64,000 nt of DNA from Streptosporangium brasiliense (GCF_030811595.1 NZ_JAUSRB010000002.1:2604001-2668000); one strand, 5' to 3'; positions 25,294-33,933 are shown, numbered from the stretch's first letter. The notes: generated by a model not told the origin, from the sequence alone. Translations and numbers: made by a program.

Positions 25294-26613
25294 ATGGACA
25301 TCGCCCACCACATGAGCCGGGTGCCGGACTACACCGCGTTCCCCACCGTGGACCAGATGCACGCCGAGCTCGACGACCTCGCCGCCGCCCACCCCGACCT
25401 GGTACGGCTGCGCCGCATCGGCACCTCACGTCTGGGCGAGCCGCTGCGCGTGGCGACCATCGGCGCGGGCCCCCATGACGCCGTGATCATCGGCGGCCCC
25501 CATCCCAACGAGCCCATCGGCGCGCTCACCGTCAGCGCGCTGCTGCGGCAGCTCGTCGAGGACGCCGCGCTGCGCGAGGACTTCGGCTTCCGCTGGCACC
25601 TCATCCCGTGCGTCGATCCCGACGGCGCCCGCCTCAACGAGGGCTGGTACACCCGGCCGAGCGACCGCCGCGCCTACGCCGAGCACTTCTACCGCCCCGC
25701 CGAAGTCGACCAGGTCGAATGGACCTTCCCGCTGACCGGCGAGGACTACTTCTTCGACCGCACCCTGCCGGAGACCGAGGCGCTGATGCGGCTGATGGAC
25801 GAGGTCAAGCCCGCCTTCGTCTACTCCCTGCACAACGGCGAGCTCCAGGGCGCGTTCTACTACCTCAGCAAGCACGACCCCGCGCTCGCCGCCCGCCTGG
25901 CCGCCATCGCGACCGCCGAGGGCCTGCCCCTGCACATGGGGCCGCCGGAGGTGCCGAGCGCCGTGCCGATCGGCCCCGCCGCCTACATGACCCCGAGGGG
26001 CGCCCAGATCGCCGCCACCTACGGCATCGGCGGCGCCAGCGTCGACTACGCCGACCGCTTCGGCGCCCTGCACCTGGTCACCGAACTGCCCTACTGGGCC
26101 GACTCCCGCGTCGCCGACCAGACCCCCACCGACCAGCAGTACGGCGACGCGATCCAGGACGGCCTCGCCGCGCAACGCGCCCTGATCGCCGAACTGGCGC
26201 AATCCCTCGCCTCCGTCAGGGCCGATCTGACCGTCAGCTCCCCCTTCCGCCGCGCCCTGGAGGACTTCGTCGGCACCCACGACGAGTTCATCGGCGAGTG
26301 GGAGAGCTTCCCCGGCACCGACCGGCCCGCCACCGTGGCCGAGATGGTCGGCAACCGGCAGACCGTGCACACCATGCGGCTGAGGTACTGCGGGACTTAC
26401 CTGCGCATGCTGGACGCCGAGCTCGGCGCGGGCAACCAGACACCGGCCATCCGGGCCGAGCGGGCCCGGCTCGGGGCGCGCTTCGATGAGTGGTTCGCCG
26501 AGGCCGAAGCCGAGGCGGTGGCCACGCCGATCCCGCTCCGCTCGCTGGTCGCCGTGCAGCTCGGCGCGGCGTTGCTCGCGGCGGAGTCCGTGAATCGGGC
26601 AGATTTCTCCTGA
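25294..26613 (+). CDS. M14-family zinc carboxypeptidase
   Basis: 439 residues, ATG after AGGAGG. The zinc site is complete: H70-x-x-E73 (GPHPNEPIG) and H180 (YSLHNGELQG); catalytic Glu is E264 (VTELPYW). The length and inserts resemble bacterial M14 peptidases that act on cell-wall-like or unusual peptides rather than digestive carboxypeptidases. No signal peptide, so it should act inside the cell. It is controlled by the adjacent TetR operator and may finish peptides handled by the D-aminopeptidases. Confidence 0.88.
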   Translation: MDIAHHMSRVPDYTAFPTVDQMHAELDDLAAAHPDLVRLRRIGTSRLGEPLRVATIGAGPHDAVIIGGPHPNEPIGALTVSALLRQLVEDAALREDFGFRWHLIPCVDPDGARLNEGWYTRPSDRRAYAEHFYRPAEVDQVEWTFPLTGEDYFFDRTLPETEALMRLMDEVKPAFVYSLHNGELQGAFYYLSKHDPALAARLAAIATAEGLPLHMGPPEVPSAVPIGPAAYMTPRGAQIAATYGIGGASVDYADRFGALHLVTELPYWADSRVADQTPTDQQYGDAIQDGLAAQRALIAELAQSLASVRADLTVSSPFRRALEDFVGTHDEFIGEWESFPGTDRPATVAEMVGNRQTVHTMRLRYCGTYLRMLDAELGAGNQTPAIRAERARLGARFDEWFAEAEAEAVATPIPLRSLVAVQLGAALLAAESVNRADFS

Positions 26614-26730
26614 GCCCTGGCGCAGGGTGCACCCGTTGGTTCCCCATGATCGCTACCGGTTCCGCCGCGCTCGACATCACGAGATGTCAGTGGGAAACGG
26701 CAGCCGCCGGCAGTCGGGGCGACATGCGGT

Positions 26731-26870
26731 GTGAGTAGATCGGCCACTGTCTGTCAACGACCCGAGACGTTCGCCACCGAGGCGTTCACCCCCTTGGCCC
26801 GCTGGTCGGTGCGGGCCAAGGGCATCGCCTGTCTGCGGGGCCCGCCGCTGGAGAGCTCACCGGTCCGTTG
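26731..26870 (+). pseudogene. IS701-like transposase N-terminal remnant
   Basis: The forward frame from a GTG at 26731 contains ETFATEAFTPLARWSVRAKG followed by IACLRG. This resembles the opening of IS701-group transposases (FxPLxRxDQRxKGxxYLRGL), then degenerates. About 40 codons remain and no ends were found. Together with the IS5 remnant it shows repeated insertions in 10-27 kb. Confidence 0.45.
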
Positions 26871-26908
26871 CCGTATCGGCTCTCGCCTGATGGCGTATAA
26901 CCGGGATC

Positions 26909-27811
26909 ATGGCAGCGGATACCTTTACGGATTCGACGACATTCCTCACCTCCAAGGGCGCCGCCGAGATCCCTCACCCCGGCGGCACACTCCTGCAGCA
27001 CCTGCAACGCGTCGCAGCCCAGCTCAAGGACTGGGGGGCAGACGAAGACGTGCGGTTCGCCGGACTGTGTCACGCAACCTACGGCACAGACGGCTACGAC
27101 CGCCGACTCCTCGACCTCACCGATCGAGCCACACTGATCGAGACGATCGGGTCCCGGGCCGAGGCGCTGGTATATCTCTACGCCTCCTGCGACCGTGCAG
27201 CGACCTACCCTGCCCTGCGCTTCGTGGACCGCTTCACGGGCCGGCCGGTGGAGCCCTCCGACGCCGAGCTGGCGGCATTTCTCCTGATCACGGCCGCGAA
27301 CGAGATCGACGTCGTTCGGCACAACGCAGACATCCGCGCCGAACACGGGGCCGGGCTGCATGCGTTCTTCACTCGTTGTCGGCACCTGCTGCCACCGATC
27401 GCCTGGGAGGCCGTCAAAGAGACCTTCGCGGTCCGCATCGCAAGCCTCGATCACCTGGTCCTGACCGTGGCCGATATCTCCCGGACGATCGACTTCTACC
27501 GGGACGCCCTCGGCATGGAGCCGGTGGCCTTCGGCGACGGCCGCCAGGCGCTCACCTTCGGCTCCAGCAAAATCAACCTGCACCAGGCCGGGCACGAGAT
27601 CAGGCCGCATGCCCTTCACCCGGAGCCCGGCAGCGCCGATCTCTGCCTGATCACCAGCTCGCCCCTGCATCAGGTGGCCGCCCATCTGACCGCGGCGGGT
27701 GTACCCATCGAAGCGGGGCCAGTCCCGAGAACCGGTGCGCTTGGCCCGATCACCAGCCTGTACATCCGAGACCCGGACCACAACCTCATCGAGATCGCCA
27801 CCTACGACTGA
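26909..27811 (+). CDS. DUF6817 - VOC domain fusion protein
   Basis: 300 residues. Residues 1-165 form a DUF6817 domain, an HD-like helical region with HPGGTLLQHLQRVAAQLKDW and LAGLCHATYGTDG. Residues 180-300 are a vicinal-oxygen-chelate (glyoxalase/dioxygenase) domain: LDHLVLTVADISRTIDFYRD at its start and IRDPDHNLIEIATYD at its end, with His/Glu metal ligands in place. The fusion may bind or change a small metabolite; substrate unknown. A terminator-like hairpin follows at 27921. Confidence 0.8.
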   Translation: MAADTFTDSTTFLTSKGAAEIPHPGGTLLQHLQRVAAQLKDWGADEDVRFAGLCHATYGTDGYDRRLLDLTDRATLIETIGSRAEALVYLYASCDRAATYPALRFVDRFTGRPVEPSDAELAAFLLITAANEIDVVRHNADIRAEHGAGLHAFFTRCRHLLPPIAWEAVKETFAVRIASLDHLVLTVADISRTIDFYRDALGMEPVAFGDGRQALTFGSSKINLHQAGHEIRPHALHPEPGSADLCLITSSPLHQVAAHLTAAGVPIEAGPVPRTGALGPITSLYIRDPDHNLIEIATYD

Positions 27812-27920
27812 TCCAGCAGCCCTGGTCTCACCTGGGGGAGGTCAAACTCGGCCCGGGAAGCGATCTTCCGCCCCTCGCTCCCGTACCAGGCCAGGCTTAC
27901 TTGTGACACCCCACCAGGTC

Positions 27921-27953
27921 GAAGGCCGCTGCCCGGAATCGGGAGCGGCCTTC
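27921..27953 (+). terminator. Terminator and degenerate copy of the tRNA-flank sequence
   Basis: Stem GAAGGCCGCT-CCCG / CGGG-AGCGGCCTTC with a GAAT loop, then TGCGTTG. Surrounding words (ccacc agg ... ccttctgcgttg ... gtgac) match those directly after the tRNA-Ala at 9157-9228, in the same orientation. Confidence 0.75.
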
Positions 27954-28048
27954 TGCGTTGCCGGGTGACTGACTGAGTGACTACGGTCCATCCACCAGGT
28001 CCGTGCCCCTCCGGGTTTCGCAGAGTCCAGTGATGAGGTGTATCAGCG

Positions 28049-28333
28049 GTGAGCGATTCCAGCCTCGCGACCGTGTGGGTCTTCCTGGGCGAGGGCGCTC
28101 AGTGGCCGTCCGGTGTGTTCCGGACACGAGAGCGCGCAGAGTCTTGGATCAAGGCCGGCAAGGTGACAGGGATGCTCACGGAGTACCCCCTCGACACGGG
28201 TGTCTACGACTGGGCGATCGAGCACGGCCACTTTCAGCCTCGCGCCGCCCATCAGCAGACCCCCTCGTCCGTCGGGCGCTTCACGACCGCGCATCAGGAG
28301 CACTTCCACTACACCGACGGGGACCCGGACTAG
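28049..28333 (+). CDS. DUF7710 small protein
   Basis: 94 residues from a GTG. VWVFLGEGAQWPSGVFRTRE, WIKAGKVTGMLTEYPLDTGVYD and the closing TTAHQEHFHYTDGDPD follow the actinomycete DUF7710 pattern, a small alpha/beta protein often found as a solitary or immunity-like gene. Function unknown; no toxin gene is adjacent. Confidence 0.7.
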   Translation: MSDSSLATVWVFLGEGAQWPSGVFRTRERAESWIKAGKVTGMLTEYPLDTGVYDWAIEHGHFQPRAAHQQTPSSVGRFTTAHQEHFHYTDGDPD

Positions 28334-28470
28334 AACGAGGTGGCCCGGCCAGGTGAACACTTTCGCCTTGCGAGGGTGAGCGACGTGGGCGGCTTTCCCT
28401 CTTTTTCCCTTGGGGACCTCGCAGAGCAGCGCGACGTTCCGTTATTGCCGTTTCTGTAGAGTTTGGCGCC

Positions 28471-29280
28471 ATGCGTACCCCCCATATCGCCCTGCTGGCC
28501 GGGGCCCTGGCCGGTCTGATGCTCACCGGCACCGCCCACGCCGGTACCGGTCCCACCGGTGCTGCTGGTGCGCCGGTTCCCACCGGTACCAAGGCGTTGA
28601 CCCATAACCCGCTGTACCGTGGCGGCAAGCTGACGGTGCCCTGTGGCCGCCGACCGGAGAGCTCCGGCAGCGTCGCAGCCGCCCAAAAGCACCTGACCAC
28701 GATGCTGAGCTGCTTGAACGCCTCATGGTCGGGACAGCTGAAGAAGGCCGGTCTGGCATTCAAGAAACCGAAGATCCGGTTCATGTCCAAGCCCGGCCAT
28801 GCGTGCGGGTCGGCCTGGGGCAAGAACGTCACCGGCCGTTACTGCGTCGATGAGCGGCAGTTGGTGATCATGATCAAGGATTACGCCGTCGCGGACCCGG
28901 CTGACCCGGTGCTGCTGCACCTGATCGCGCACGAGTATGCCCACCATGTTCAGAACCTCACCGGTATGTGGACCGCTTACCGGAACATGCCGGCTCCCAC
29001 GAAGGAGCAGGCGCTGGCGCAGAGCCGTCGCGTGGAGTTGCAGGCCGACTGCCTGGGGGCGGCGTTCATGGGCAGTATCTGGGCCTCGCAGGAGGACTAT
29101 CAGGACAAGGACTGGAAGGAGGTCGTGGACCTCTACCGGCGCAGTGGTGATGACAGTCTCGACAAGGAACGTAGCCACGGCACAGGGAAGAACCGGGTCG
29201 CCTGGCTGCAGAAGGGATTCGCTGCTGCCTCCCCGGCCGCCTGCAACACCTGGAGCGCGCCGGCGTCCCGCGTCGCCTGA
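28471..29280 (+). CDS. Secreted neutral zinc metallopeptidase
   Basis: 269 residues with a signal peptide (RTPHIALLAGALAGLMLTG, cleavage near AHA). The catalytic helix is HEYAHHVQ (HExxH, about residue 154), and the third ligand region is RRVELQADCLGAAFMG. Spaced cysteines suggest disulfide bonds (CGRRPES...C, ACGSAW..RYCVDE, ADC, ACNTW). It belongs to the YpfJ-type putative neutral zinc peptidase family (PF04228). It likely works outside the membrane; substrate unknown. Confidence 0.88.
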   Translation: MRTPHIALLAGALAGLMLTGTAHAGTGPTGAAGAPVPTGTKALTHNPLYRGGKLTVPCGRRPESSGSVAAAQKHLTTMLSCLNASWSGQLKKAGLAFKKPKIRFMSKPGHACGSAWGKNVTGRYCVDERQLVIMIKDYAVADPADPVLLHLIAHEYAHHVQNLTGMWTAYRNMPAPTKEQALAQSRRVELQADCLGAAFMGSIWASQEDYQDKDWKEVVDLYRRSGDDSLDKERSHGTGKNRVAWLQKGFAAASPAACNTWSAPASRVA

Positions 29281-29572
29281 TCACGCCCTCCCAGGGAAGC
29301 CATGGGCTGTACTCCGAGATGAGAGGTGGATGCCGCCCTGCCGCAGCGTGGGAACTTCATGGTCCATTGTTCTTGGAATGAAGGAGGGTCTCCGGGTTCG
29401 GTGTGGATCGCGACACCTACATCGAGCCGACGGGGACCCTTTCAGGTTGCGGTGACCACGGCCAGGCGGTGGGCGAGCGCTACCGGTCGTACGGCCAGGC
29501 GGGATGAGTGGATGATCGTGAAGGCGACGGGGACCGGTCCGGTGCGGGGGCACAACCTGGGGTCGGCGGCGG

Positions 29573-29974
29573 CTACGACCGGGTGCTGGAGCGGCCTCGC
29601 CGAGCGGTGGACAGTACCTGGCCAAGGGCCAAGGTGCTGAGGCCGAACATCAGGACGCCCAGGGGGACATGGAGCGAGCTCATGCCCGCGATGCCCAGCG
29701 CGACCTGCGCCGACGCGAGGACGAGGAAGCCGGTGGCGTACAGGATGGGGCGGGGTGTGCCGCCGCCCGGGCGCCAGGCCAGGATCGCGGCGAGCACGTA
29801 CAGCACCGTCGCGCCGTACATCACGGGTGATCCGATGTGGTGCAGCTCCGTGTCGTGGGACGACAGCAGCATTCCGGCGGTGGCCGCCTGGAAGAAGATG
29901 CTCAAGGTCTGCACGGCGACCGCGATCTTCAGGAAGGTGTGGCCGCCGTGCGTTGCCGTCGTCTGTCCGGTCAT
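29573..29974 (-). CDS. DUF6220 four-helix membrane protein
   Basis: 133 residues from the ATG at 29974 (MTGQTTATHGGHTFLKIAV). An upstream ATG at 30043 overlaps the sigma stop (ATGA) and would add 23 residues, so coupled translation is possible. Four hydrophobic helices: ALSIFFQAATAGMLL-like, VMYGATVLYVLAAILAW, ILYATGFLVLASAQVALGI, and LHVPLGVLMFGLSTLALGQV. Members usually sit beside ECF sigma factors, as here. Role unknown. Confidence 0.75.
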   Translation of the reverse strand: MTGQTTATHGGHTFLKIAVAVQTLSIFFQAATAGMLLSSHDTELHHIGSPVMYGATVLYVLAAILAWRPGGGTPRPILYATGFLVLASAQVALGIAGMSSLHVPLGVLMFGLSTLALGQVLSTARRGRSSTRS

Positions 29975-30039
29975 GGTGCGTGGTGTCCCTTTGCTGGCGG
30001 GTGGCAGTGGATGAGTGGTGTTTCGGTGGTCCGGTCTGT

Positions 30040-31005
30040 TCATCGCAGGGTGAGCGGGGTCTCGGAGGCCACGCGGGTCAGCTTCTGCGGGTTGCGGACG
30101 TAGTAGAGGCCGCTGATGCGGGCATCCTCGACACGGATCGCCAGGACGCCGTCGAGCTCGCCGTCCACACGGAGGAGGAGTGCCAGGTTGCCGTTGACCA
30201 TGGTGGGGTCACCGGTGAGCGCGGCCTGGGCCTTGCCGGTGCCGCCGACGACGAACTTGCCGATGCCGCCGACGATGAAGCGGGCCACCTTGTCGGCGCC
30301 GGTGATCGGCCGCGGCGCGGCCTGCTTGATGCCGCCGCCGTCGCTCATCAGGACGACCTCGGGGGCGAGCACATCAAGGAGGGCCTGTAGGTCCCTGGTC
30401 TCGAGCGCGCGCTGGAAGGTCTCCAGGGCCGCCCGGGCCTGGCTCGGGGAGACCGCCTCGCGAGGGCGGCGGGCATCGACGTGCCGGCGGGCGCGGTGCG
30501 CGATCTGGCGGACGGCCGCGGGGCTCTTGTCGACGGCGGCCGCGATCTCCTCGTAGCTGACGTCGAAGACCTCACGCAGCACGAAGACGGCGCGCTCGGT
30601 CGGCGAGAGGCTCTCCAGGACGAGCATCAGCGCCATCGACACGCTCTCGGCGAGCTCGGCGTCCTCGGCCACGTCCGGTGCGGTGAGCAGCGGCTCGGGC
30701 AGCCAGGGGCCGACATACGTCTCCTTGCGGCGTTTCATGGTGCGCAGCCGGTTGAGCGACTGCCGGGTGGTGATCCGGACGAGGTAGGCGCGCTGGTCGT
30801 GCACCTGCCCCAGGTCGACCTTGACCCAGCGCAGCCAGGTTTCCTGCAGGATGTCCTCGGCGTCGGCCGCCGAGCCGAGCATCTCGTAGGCGACGGTGAA
30901 CAGCAGGTTGCGGTGGGCGACGAAGGCCTCGGTGGCGGAGTCCATCCGATCGCCACCCGGGGGCGGCCCGACCGGGCCCGTCGTCGCCTCGCTGTGCTCG
31001 TTCAT
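30040..31005 (-). CDS. sigJ: ECF41 (SigJ-type) sigma factor with SnoaL-like tail
   Basis: 321 residues from an ATG at 31005 after AGGAG. Sigma region 2 reads LLFTVAYEMLGSAADAEDIL (about residues 35-55) and region 4 SPTERAVFVLREVFDVSYEE. A SnoaL/NTF2-like domain from about residue 205 holds the ECF41 hallmark YYVRNPQKLTRV near the end. In ECF41 the tail controls sigma activity in place of an anti-sigma factor. Family members drive neighbouring oxidoreductase or decarboxylase genes; here the divergent neighbour is a broken SDR gene. Confidence 0.92.
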   Translation of the reverse strand: MNEHSEATTGPVGPPPGGDRMDSATEAFVAHRNLLFTVAYEMLGSAADAEDILQETWLRWVKVDLGQVHDQRAYLVRITTRQSLNRLRTMKRRKETYVGPWLPEPLLTAPDVAEDAELAESVSMALMLVLESLSPTERAVFVLREVFDVSYEEIAAAVDKSPAAVRQIAHRARRHVDARRPREAVSPSQARAALETFQRALETRDLQALLDVLAPEVVLMSDGGGIKQAAPRPITGADKVARFIVGGIGKFVVGGTGKAQAALTGDPTMVNGNLALLLRVDGELDGVLAIRVEDARISGLYYVRNPQKLTRVASETPLTLR

Positions 31006-31049
31006 CGCCGGCTCCTGCTTGTTCGCTTTCCACCTTGCTCCGTGCACAA

Positions 31050-31076
31050 GACACCGGCCCTCACCGCCGTGTGACA
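31050..31076 (-). promoter_or_regulatory. ECF41-type promoter for sigJ
   Basis: On the reverse strand, TGTCACA (31076-31070) and TGTC (31053-31050) are 16 bp apart, close to the known ECF41 promoter TGTCACA-N16-CGTC. It would make sigJ autoregulated. Confidence 0.6.
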
Positions 31077-31086
31077 CCCGTGATCG

Positions 31087-31117
31087 GTGACGTACGTCAC
31101 GTGACCGCGCTGTCACA
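31087..31117 (+). promoter_or_regulatory. Palindrome plus forward ECF41 -35 box
   Basis: A perfect 14-bp palindrome GTGACGTACGTCAC (31087-31100) is followed by TGTCACA at 31111-31117, facing the SDR pseudogene. No good CGTC lies exactly 16 bp further (TGCC is there), so the target promoter may be weakened. Confidence 0.45.
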
Positions 31118-31261
31118 GAGTCCGGGTCGCCGGTGCCTCATGTTCGTCAGGACGCCACACGGACGATCCACGCGGCACCACGGCTTCATAAGCGATCGCC
31201 TTGGCCCCGTCGCGTGGTGACCGCCGCACAGCCGTCATCGCAGAGAGAACGGTAAGACATC

Positions 31262-31603
31262 ATGAGCAAGGTCTGATTCGTCACCGGTCCGTCCCGCGGC
31301 CTCGGCCGCAACTTCGTCGAGGCCGCCCTGTCGCGTGGCGACCCGGCCGCCGCGGCCCAGGCACTCCTCAAGATCGTCGAGGCCGACAACCCGCCCCTGC
31401 GGATCCTCTTCGGCCAGGGATTCCACCCGATGATCCAGCAGGTCTACGCCGACCGGCTCAAGACCTGGGCCGACTGGCAGGACCTTTCGGCAGAGGCTCA
31501 CAGCACGCTCGTCGGCAGAGGCTCACGGCACGCTCGCTCAAGAAGATCGGTGACGCTCCACCGGCTCCCGGACGACGCCTCCGTGGAGCCGTCGTCGCCG
31601 TGA
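31262..31603 (+). pseudogene. SDR oxidoreductase, nonsense + internal deletion
   Basis: Reads MSKV, then a stop (TGA where Trp is expected), then FVTGPSRGLGRNFVEAALSR: a Rossmann SDR start (TGxSRGxG). Without the catalytic YxxxK region it jumps to GDPAAAAQALLKIVEADNPP and LKTWADWQDLSAEAH, the C-terminus of the same family. About 190 codons are missing, probably by recombination in similar GC-rich codons near CGTGGCGAC. It is the usual type of ECF41 target gene, facing sigJ, so the sigma factor has probably lost this target. A 25-bp duplication disrupts the tail. Confidence 0.85.
31488..31537. repeat. 25-bp tandem duplication in SDR pseudogene
   Basis: Two adjacent 25-bp copies beginning cggcagaggctcac (31488-31512, 31513-31537), differing at two bases, at the end of the pseudogene. 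Confidence 0.9.
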
Positions 31604-31864
31604 TCATCCGCTGGGGCGCCGGGGGTCATCTCCGGGGCGGAGCGGCGCTCACCCCGCAGAGGGACGATCCGGCGGCGCGGTGACGGCCACGATGTGATCC
31701 CTCCCCTGTACCGGCCTTCTCCGGCACCCGCGGACGATCCGCGGGACGGGACCGGCGCCACCGGTCACGCATGCCGGGCCCGGATCGCAGGGGTGACGTG
31801 AGCCGTCGGCACCGTGCTCTCGGCGCGCGTCGGACGGAGCAAACGCGGACCGGAGGAGATGGAC

Positions 31865-32470
31865 ATGTACAAGAAGGCCCTGCCCGTCGCGATGGCGGCG
31901 GCCGCCCTGGTCACGCTGGCCGGGGCACCCGCGTCCGCGGCGGCCCCGGTGGCACCCGCGGCCGCGACGGCATCCGCGGTCACGGTACCGAGAATCGAGA
32001 TCCTCCCCGGAACCTCCCTGCGCCTCAGGGAACCGAACAGCGTCTTCGTCTGCCCGGAGGGCGAGGTGCTGACCGGCCGGGACCACAAGGGGGACGAGAA
32101 CGGCTGGACCACGTACTGGTGCGGCCGGATCGTCATCGACGGTGAACCGGTCTTCGTGAAGAACGGGGGGTGGAGCCCCACTGTTGTGGAGAGCAGCTCC
32201 CGCTTCTCCGCTTTCAACGACCGGGTCATCCTCGGCAGGAGGCACGACGGCGACGAGAACGGCCTGACGCAGTACTTCACCGGCACGGTGCACTGGCGCG
32301 ACACCCAGGTGCGGGTCGCCTCTCGGAGGTGGACCACGGCGATGAAGGAGAGCGACCACCTCGGACGGGCGAGCTACAACGAGGTCATGATCGGCCGTTG
32401 GCACAACGGGGACGAGAACGGTGACACCTTCTACGAGTTCGGTAAGGTCGCTCTCACCGTCGGCGGCTGA
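31865..32470 (+). CDS. Secreted protein with three GDENG repeats
   Basis: 201 residues; ATG at 31865 lies six bases after GGAGGAG. Signal peptide: KK, then VAMAAAALVTLAGAPASA with AxA cleavage. The mature part has three copies, about 53 residues apart, of a motif G-R-x-H-x-G-D-E-N-G-x-T-x-Y: residues 71-84, 124-137 and 177-190. Each follows a short beta-like segment (VLT, VIL, VMI) and precedes a segment rich in aromatic residues. This suggests three equal blades or a pseudo-threefold fold, with acidic loops that could bind a metal or sugar. Family not recognised. Confidence 0.8.
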   Translation: MYKKALPVAMAAAALVTLAGAPASAAAPVAPAAATASAVTVPRIEILPGTSLRLREPNSVFVCPEGEVLTGRDHKGDENGWTTYWCGRIVIDGEPVFVKNGGWSPTVVESSSRFSAFNDRVILGRRHDGDENGLTQYFTGTVHWRDTQVRVASRRWTTAMKESDHLGRASYNEVMIGRWHNGDENGDTFYEFGKVALTVGG

Positions 32471-32569
32471 GACCCCGCGCTCGCCGTCCTTGCCGCGCAC
32501 CGGCGAGACCGTCTCCAGCGCCGGACGGGGGGGCGAGCGCGGCTCACGGGGGACCCGGGTGCCGGGTCC

Positions 32570-33853
32570 TTATCCGGCGGCCGTCGTCTCCGGGACGGGG
32601 ACGGCCGTGAGGCGCCGTACTCTCAGCAGCGGGACGGCGGCGGCGAGCGCGGCCACCGTGGCCAGGACCAGGCCGGGGAGCAGGGTCAGCGGCGTGGGTG
32701 AGGGACCGCCGAGCTCGGCGAGCCACTCGGCGGGCGCCTCCAGCAGCGTTCCCAGGCCGTCGGCCAGGGCGGTGAGCGCGAGCAGCAGGCCGCCCACCCG
32801 GCCGAGCAGCCGGTCGGGCATGATCGCCTGGCGGTGGCTGAGCAGGGCGATGGCGACGACGATCGTTCCGACCAACGGGACGGATCTTCCGATCAGGTGC
32901 CAGAGGTGCCCCCAGCCCGTGCCGGACAGCGCGAGCAGCAGCATGAACGGCTGGCTCACCAGCACGGCCGACCAGGCCAGCCGGAAGGCGCCGAGCCTCC
33001 GGTGCAGCAGCACGGCCAGCAGCGCCCCCAGGAAAGGCGCACTGTAGAGCGGCAGCATGACCGCCCACCAGATGAACTCGCCCCACGGCATGTGGCTCAG
33101 TGCCGCGTCCGTGGCCGCGCTCCGTGCCTCGTCCGTCACTTCGTCGGCGAGTTCCGCCGACAGTGCCGACACCACCAGATACAGGGTGATCGCCCGTAGC
33201 ACCGGCTGCCTCACGGTGAAGCGGATCCCCTCCGCCATCTCCCGCCACAGCCCCGCCCGGGGCGGCGGTGGCTCCTCGACGGCGGCGACGCCGCGCCACA
33301 GCGACGCCGCCCCGGCCATCGTCACGCTGACGACGACCAGAAGCGCGAACTCGTCCCCGTCCAGTAAGGACAGCGCCGGCACCAGCGGGAGAAGGAGGAG
33401 CTGCGGCAGCACCGACAGCAGGGCGTTCGCCGGGACCAGGCGCTCACGCCCGACGACGGACGGCAGGTAGGCGTCCTGGCCCACCGATGCCACCGTCGCC
33501 AGGGCGGTCGTCGCCATGATCACCGCGGTGACGTGCGGACCGCCGGGCGTGCCCAGACCTTCGGCCACCGTGACGGAGGCCACCGCCACCGTCCCCAGCA
33601 GGGCCATCACCATCAGTACGGACCGGCGGCGCCGCGCCCGGTCGACCAGCACCCCGAGCGGCAGCCCCAGCAGGATGGGCGCGAGGGTCCCCGCGGCCCC
33701 GTTGAGGACGATCACGTCGCGAGGGTCCGTCGGCGGCTCCGGGCCGCTTCCCAGCAGGCTCGGCTCGGCGAACATGAAGGAGATGTGGAGAGCGGCGAAG
33801 GCGAGACCGAAGATCAGGAACCGCCGGGACCGTAACGGGCTGGGGGTGGTCAT
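32570..33853 (-). CDS. MFS transporter
   Basis: 427 residues from the ATG at 33853; twelve hydrophobic helices. LLGLPLGVLVDRARRRRSVL is the MFS motif A loop between helices 2 and 3. A long hydrophilic loop with RAGLWREMAEGIRFTVRQPV lies in the middle, as in MFS_3/enterobactin-exporter-like proteins common in actinomycetes. Substrate unknown. No regulator is adjacent; repetitive intergenic DNA precedes it. Confidence 0.82.
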   Translation of the reverse strand: MTTPSPLRSRRFLIFGLAFAALHISFMFAEPSLLGSGPEPPTDPRDVIVLNGAAGTLAPILLGLPLGVLVDRARRRRSVLMVMALLGTVAVASVTVAEGLGTPGGPHVTAVIMATTALATVASVGQDAYLPSVVGRERLVPANALLSVLPQLLLLPLVPALSLLDGDEFALLVVVSVTMAGAASLWRGVAAVEEPPPPRAGLWREMAEGIRFTVRQPVLRAITLYLVVSALSAELADEVTDEARSAATDAALSHMPWGEFIWWAVMLPLYSAPFLGALLAVLLHRRLGAFRLAWSAVLVSQPFMLLLALSGTGWGHLWHLIGRSVPLVGTIVVAIALLSHRQAIMPDRLLGRVGGLLLALTALADGLGTLLEAPAEWLAELGGPSPTPLTLLPGLVLATVAALAAAVPLLRVRRLTAVPVPETTAAG

Positions 33854-33933
33854 CCGGCCATCATTTCCATGATCGTTCGGCCATCGCAAACCATCGGGGA
33901 GATCGGCCGGACGCGGTCACGGGCGCGTCCGGA

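Noticed and set aside
27830-27990. Second tRNA before the 27.9-kb hairpin
   Set aside because: No cloverleaf can be drawn there; only the terminator-like sequence is similar.
29281-29572. Gene in the gap after the zinc peptidase
   Set aside because: Frames are short, lack ribosome sites and show no family pattern.
31201-31683. 160-codon forward frame over the SDR remnant
   Set aside because: Wrong frame; the SDR motifs lie in the frame of the ATG at 31262, which has an early stop.
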